From Nocardia tengchongensis (GTDB lineage Bacteria; Actinomycetota; Actinomycetes; Mycobacteriales; Mycobacteriaceae): a stretch of 64,000 nt of DNA. This document shows, piece after piece, positions 63,435 to 64,000 of this stretch. The notes under the pieces are model-generated. The model saw nothing but the letters and a program-made list of their open reading frames with translations. It ran no database searches and was not told the origin of the DNA. The position numbers and the translations under genes are program-made. Positions within the stretch are counted from its first letter, which is position 1. Each line of letters begins with the position of its first letter. The stretch is from positions 1,550,001 through 1,614,000 of the forward strand of contig NZ_CP074371.1 of assembly GCF_018362975.1 (NCBI RefSeq). The letters are read 5' to 3'.

Positions 63435-64000
63435 TCACCGCTGGTTGCCGGGCCGGAACAAGCCCTCGACCGCGGTGATGAAGTACGGGAAGTGCGCGCC
63501 GAAACGCTGCAGATTGCGATCGCCCTCGAAGCCGCCGAACCAGTACAGGCCCGGACTGCCGTCCGCCGTCGGATCCAGCTCGCGGAAGGTGCGAACCCAC
63601 TGGTCGCCGCGTCGAGCGGCCACCTGGAACGGCAGCGCTCGCGAGAACGCCAGCTCCTGATCCGCCGCCGGAATGCGCTGCGGCGCGAGCGCGTCCAGCC
63701 CCCGCTGCATGCCCTGCACCCGGCCGGTCAGCTCGCGGCCCAGCGCCGTCCGCGACGGTAGATAGCGGGGCAGCAGCAGCGCGGCCACACCACCCAGCGC
63801 GATCGCGACACCGATCAAGGCGTGCCGCTGCGGGCCCAGCGCCAGCGTCGCCGTCGCGCCCAGACCGAACACGATCAACGCGATCCCGAGCCAGAATTCG
63901 AAGCCGCGGCGGGTGCGGTCGATGAACACCCCGGCCGACACCGCGTCGTCGATCAGCGCCGTGCGCACCGCGCGGGCATCCACGTGACCGCGGCGCTCGG
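63435..64000 (-). CDS. DUF2207-like membrane protein, C-terminal part
   Basis: The frame is open at the window edge (codons before GTG 63983 read ERRGH), so this is probably the end of a longer protein. Visible are a winged-helix-like piece (RRGHVDARAVRTALIDDAVSAG), two adjacent transmembrane helices (FWLGIALIVFGLGATATLAL and ALIGVAIALGGVAALLLPRY), and a cytoplasmic end with RTALGRELTGRVQGMQRGL and ALPFQVAARRGDQWVRTF. This matches the C-terminal half of DUF2207 predicted membrane proteins. Function unknown. Confidence 0.65.
   Translation of the reverse strand, partial: ERRGHVDARAVRTALIDDAVSAGVFIDRTRRGFEFWLGIALIVFGLGATATLALGPQRHALIGVAIALGGVAALLLPRYLPSRTALGRELTGRVQGMQRGLDALAPQRIPAADQELAFSRALPFQVAARRGDQWVRTFRELDPTADGSPGLYWFGGFEGDRNLQRFGAHFPYFITAVEGLFRPGNQR

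Overview
The window is high-GC actinobacterial DNA, most likely from Nocardia or a close mycolic-acid relative. The evidence is the gene set: an actinobacterial QcrB, an MmpL exporter, a WS/DGAT-like acyltransferase, a DUF397 protein, a VUT transporter beside Tgt, GluQ-RS, and an SRP RNA next to an AspC-type aminotransferase. Starts are often GTG or TTG, and many genes overlap as ATGA or TGATG. No plasmid replication genes, phage structural genes, rRNA or CRISPR array are visible. The assignment rests on reading alone; no search was run.

1-14 kb is mixed. It holds a DUF998-like membrane protein, a Vsr mismatch endonuclease with a frameshifted C5-cytosine methyltransferase, tyrA, tadA with its partner, and tRNA-Ser(CGA). 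A two-gene caspase/EACC1 module follows, then three small secreted proteins and a divergent MmpL/TetR pair with a clear palindromic operator. 14-33 kb is mainly housekeeping and envelope: an Rrf2 regulator, a heterodimeric ABC exporter, tgt with a queuosine-precursor transporter, RDD and DUF4190 proteins, GluQ-RS, DUF309, an orphan DUF397, a stand-alone QcrB and a WS/DGAT-like enzyme. A small DUF2637 module next to tRNA-Ser(GGA), the SRP RNA and an aspartate aminotransferase complete it. At 33.6-36.2 kb lie three tandem copies of one secreted-protein gene.

36.3-62.4 kb looks like a nutrient (probably organosulfur) scavenging region. Operon A (36290-50660) starts with a flavin reductase. It continues with a fused amino-acid ABC permease/ATPase and its lipoprotein, a GNAT, four luciferase-like (LLM) monooxygenases, a full oligopeptide-type ABC importer and a DUF1684 protein. 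Operon B (55647-62409) holds a GntR regulator, a 2x[4Fe-4S] ferredoxin, an SsuABC-like importer and an AprA/AsfA-like flavoprotein fused to nine HEAT-like repeats. Between them sit a LuxR-type STAND regulator and a ROK regulator. The ROK gene is preceded by a leaderless 39-codon reading frame rich in Cys codons near its end, which suggests cysteine-responsive attenuation. The likely logic is import of organic sulfur compounds, reduced-flavin cleavage to release sulfur, and control by sulfur status.

62.4-64 kb carries a frameshifted Imm49-like gene and the end of a DUF2207 membrane protein. Four genes (methyltransferase, one secreted protein, oligopeptide permease, Imm49-like) each carry one single-base frameshift at a short G or C run. 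These are either recent mutations or residual assembly errors, and this should be settled before any of the four is treated as a pseudogene.
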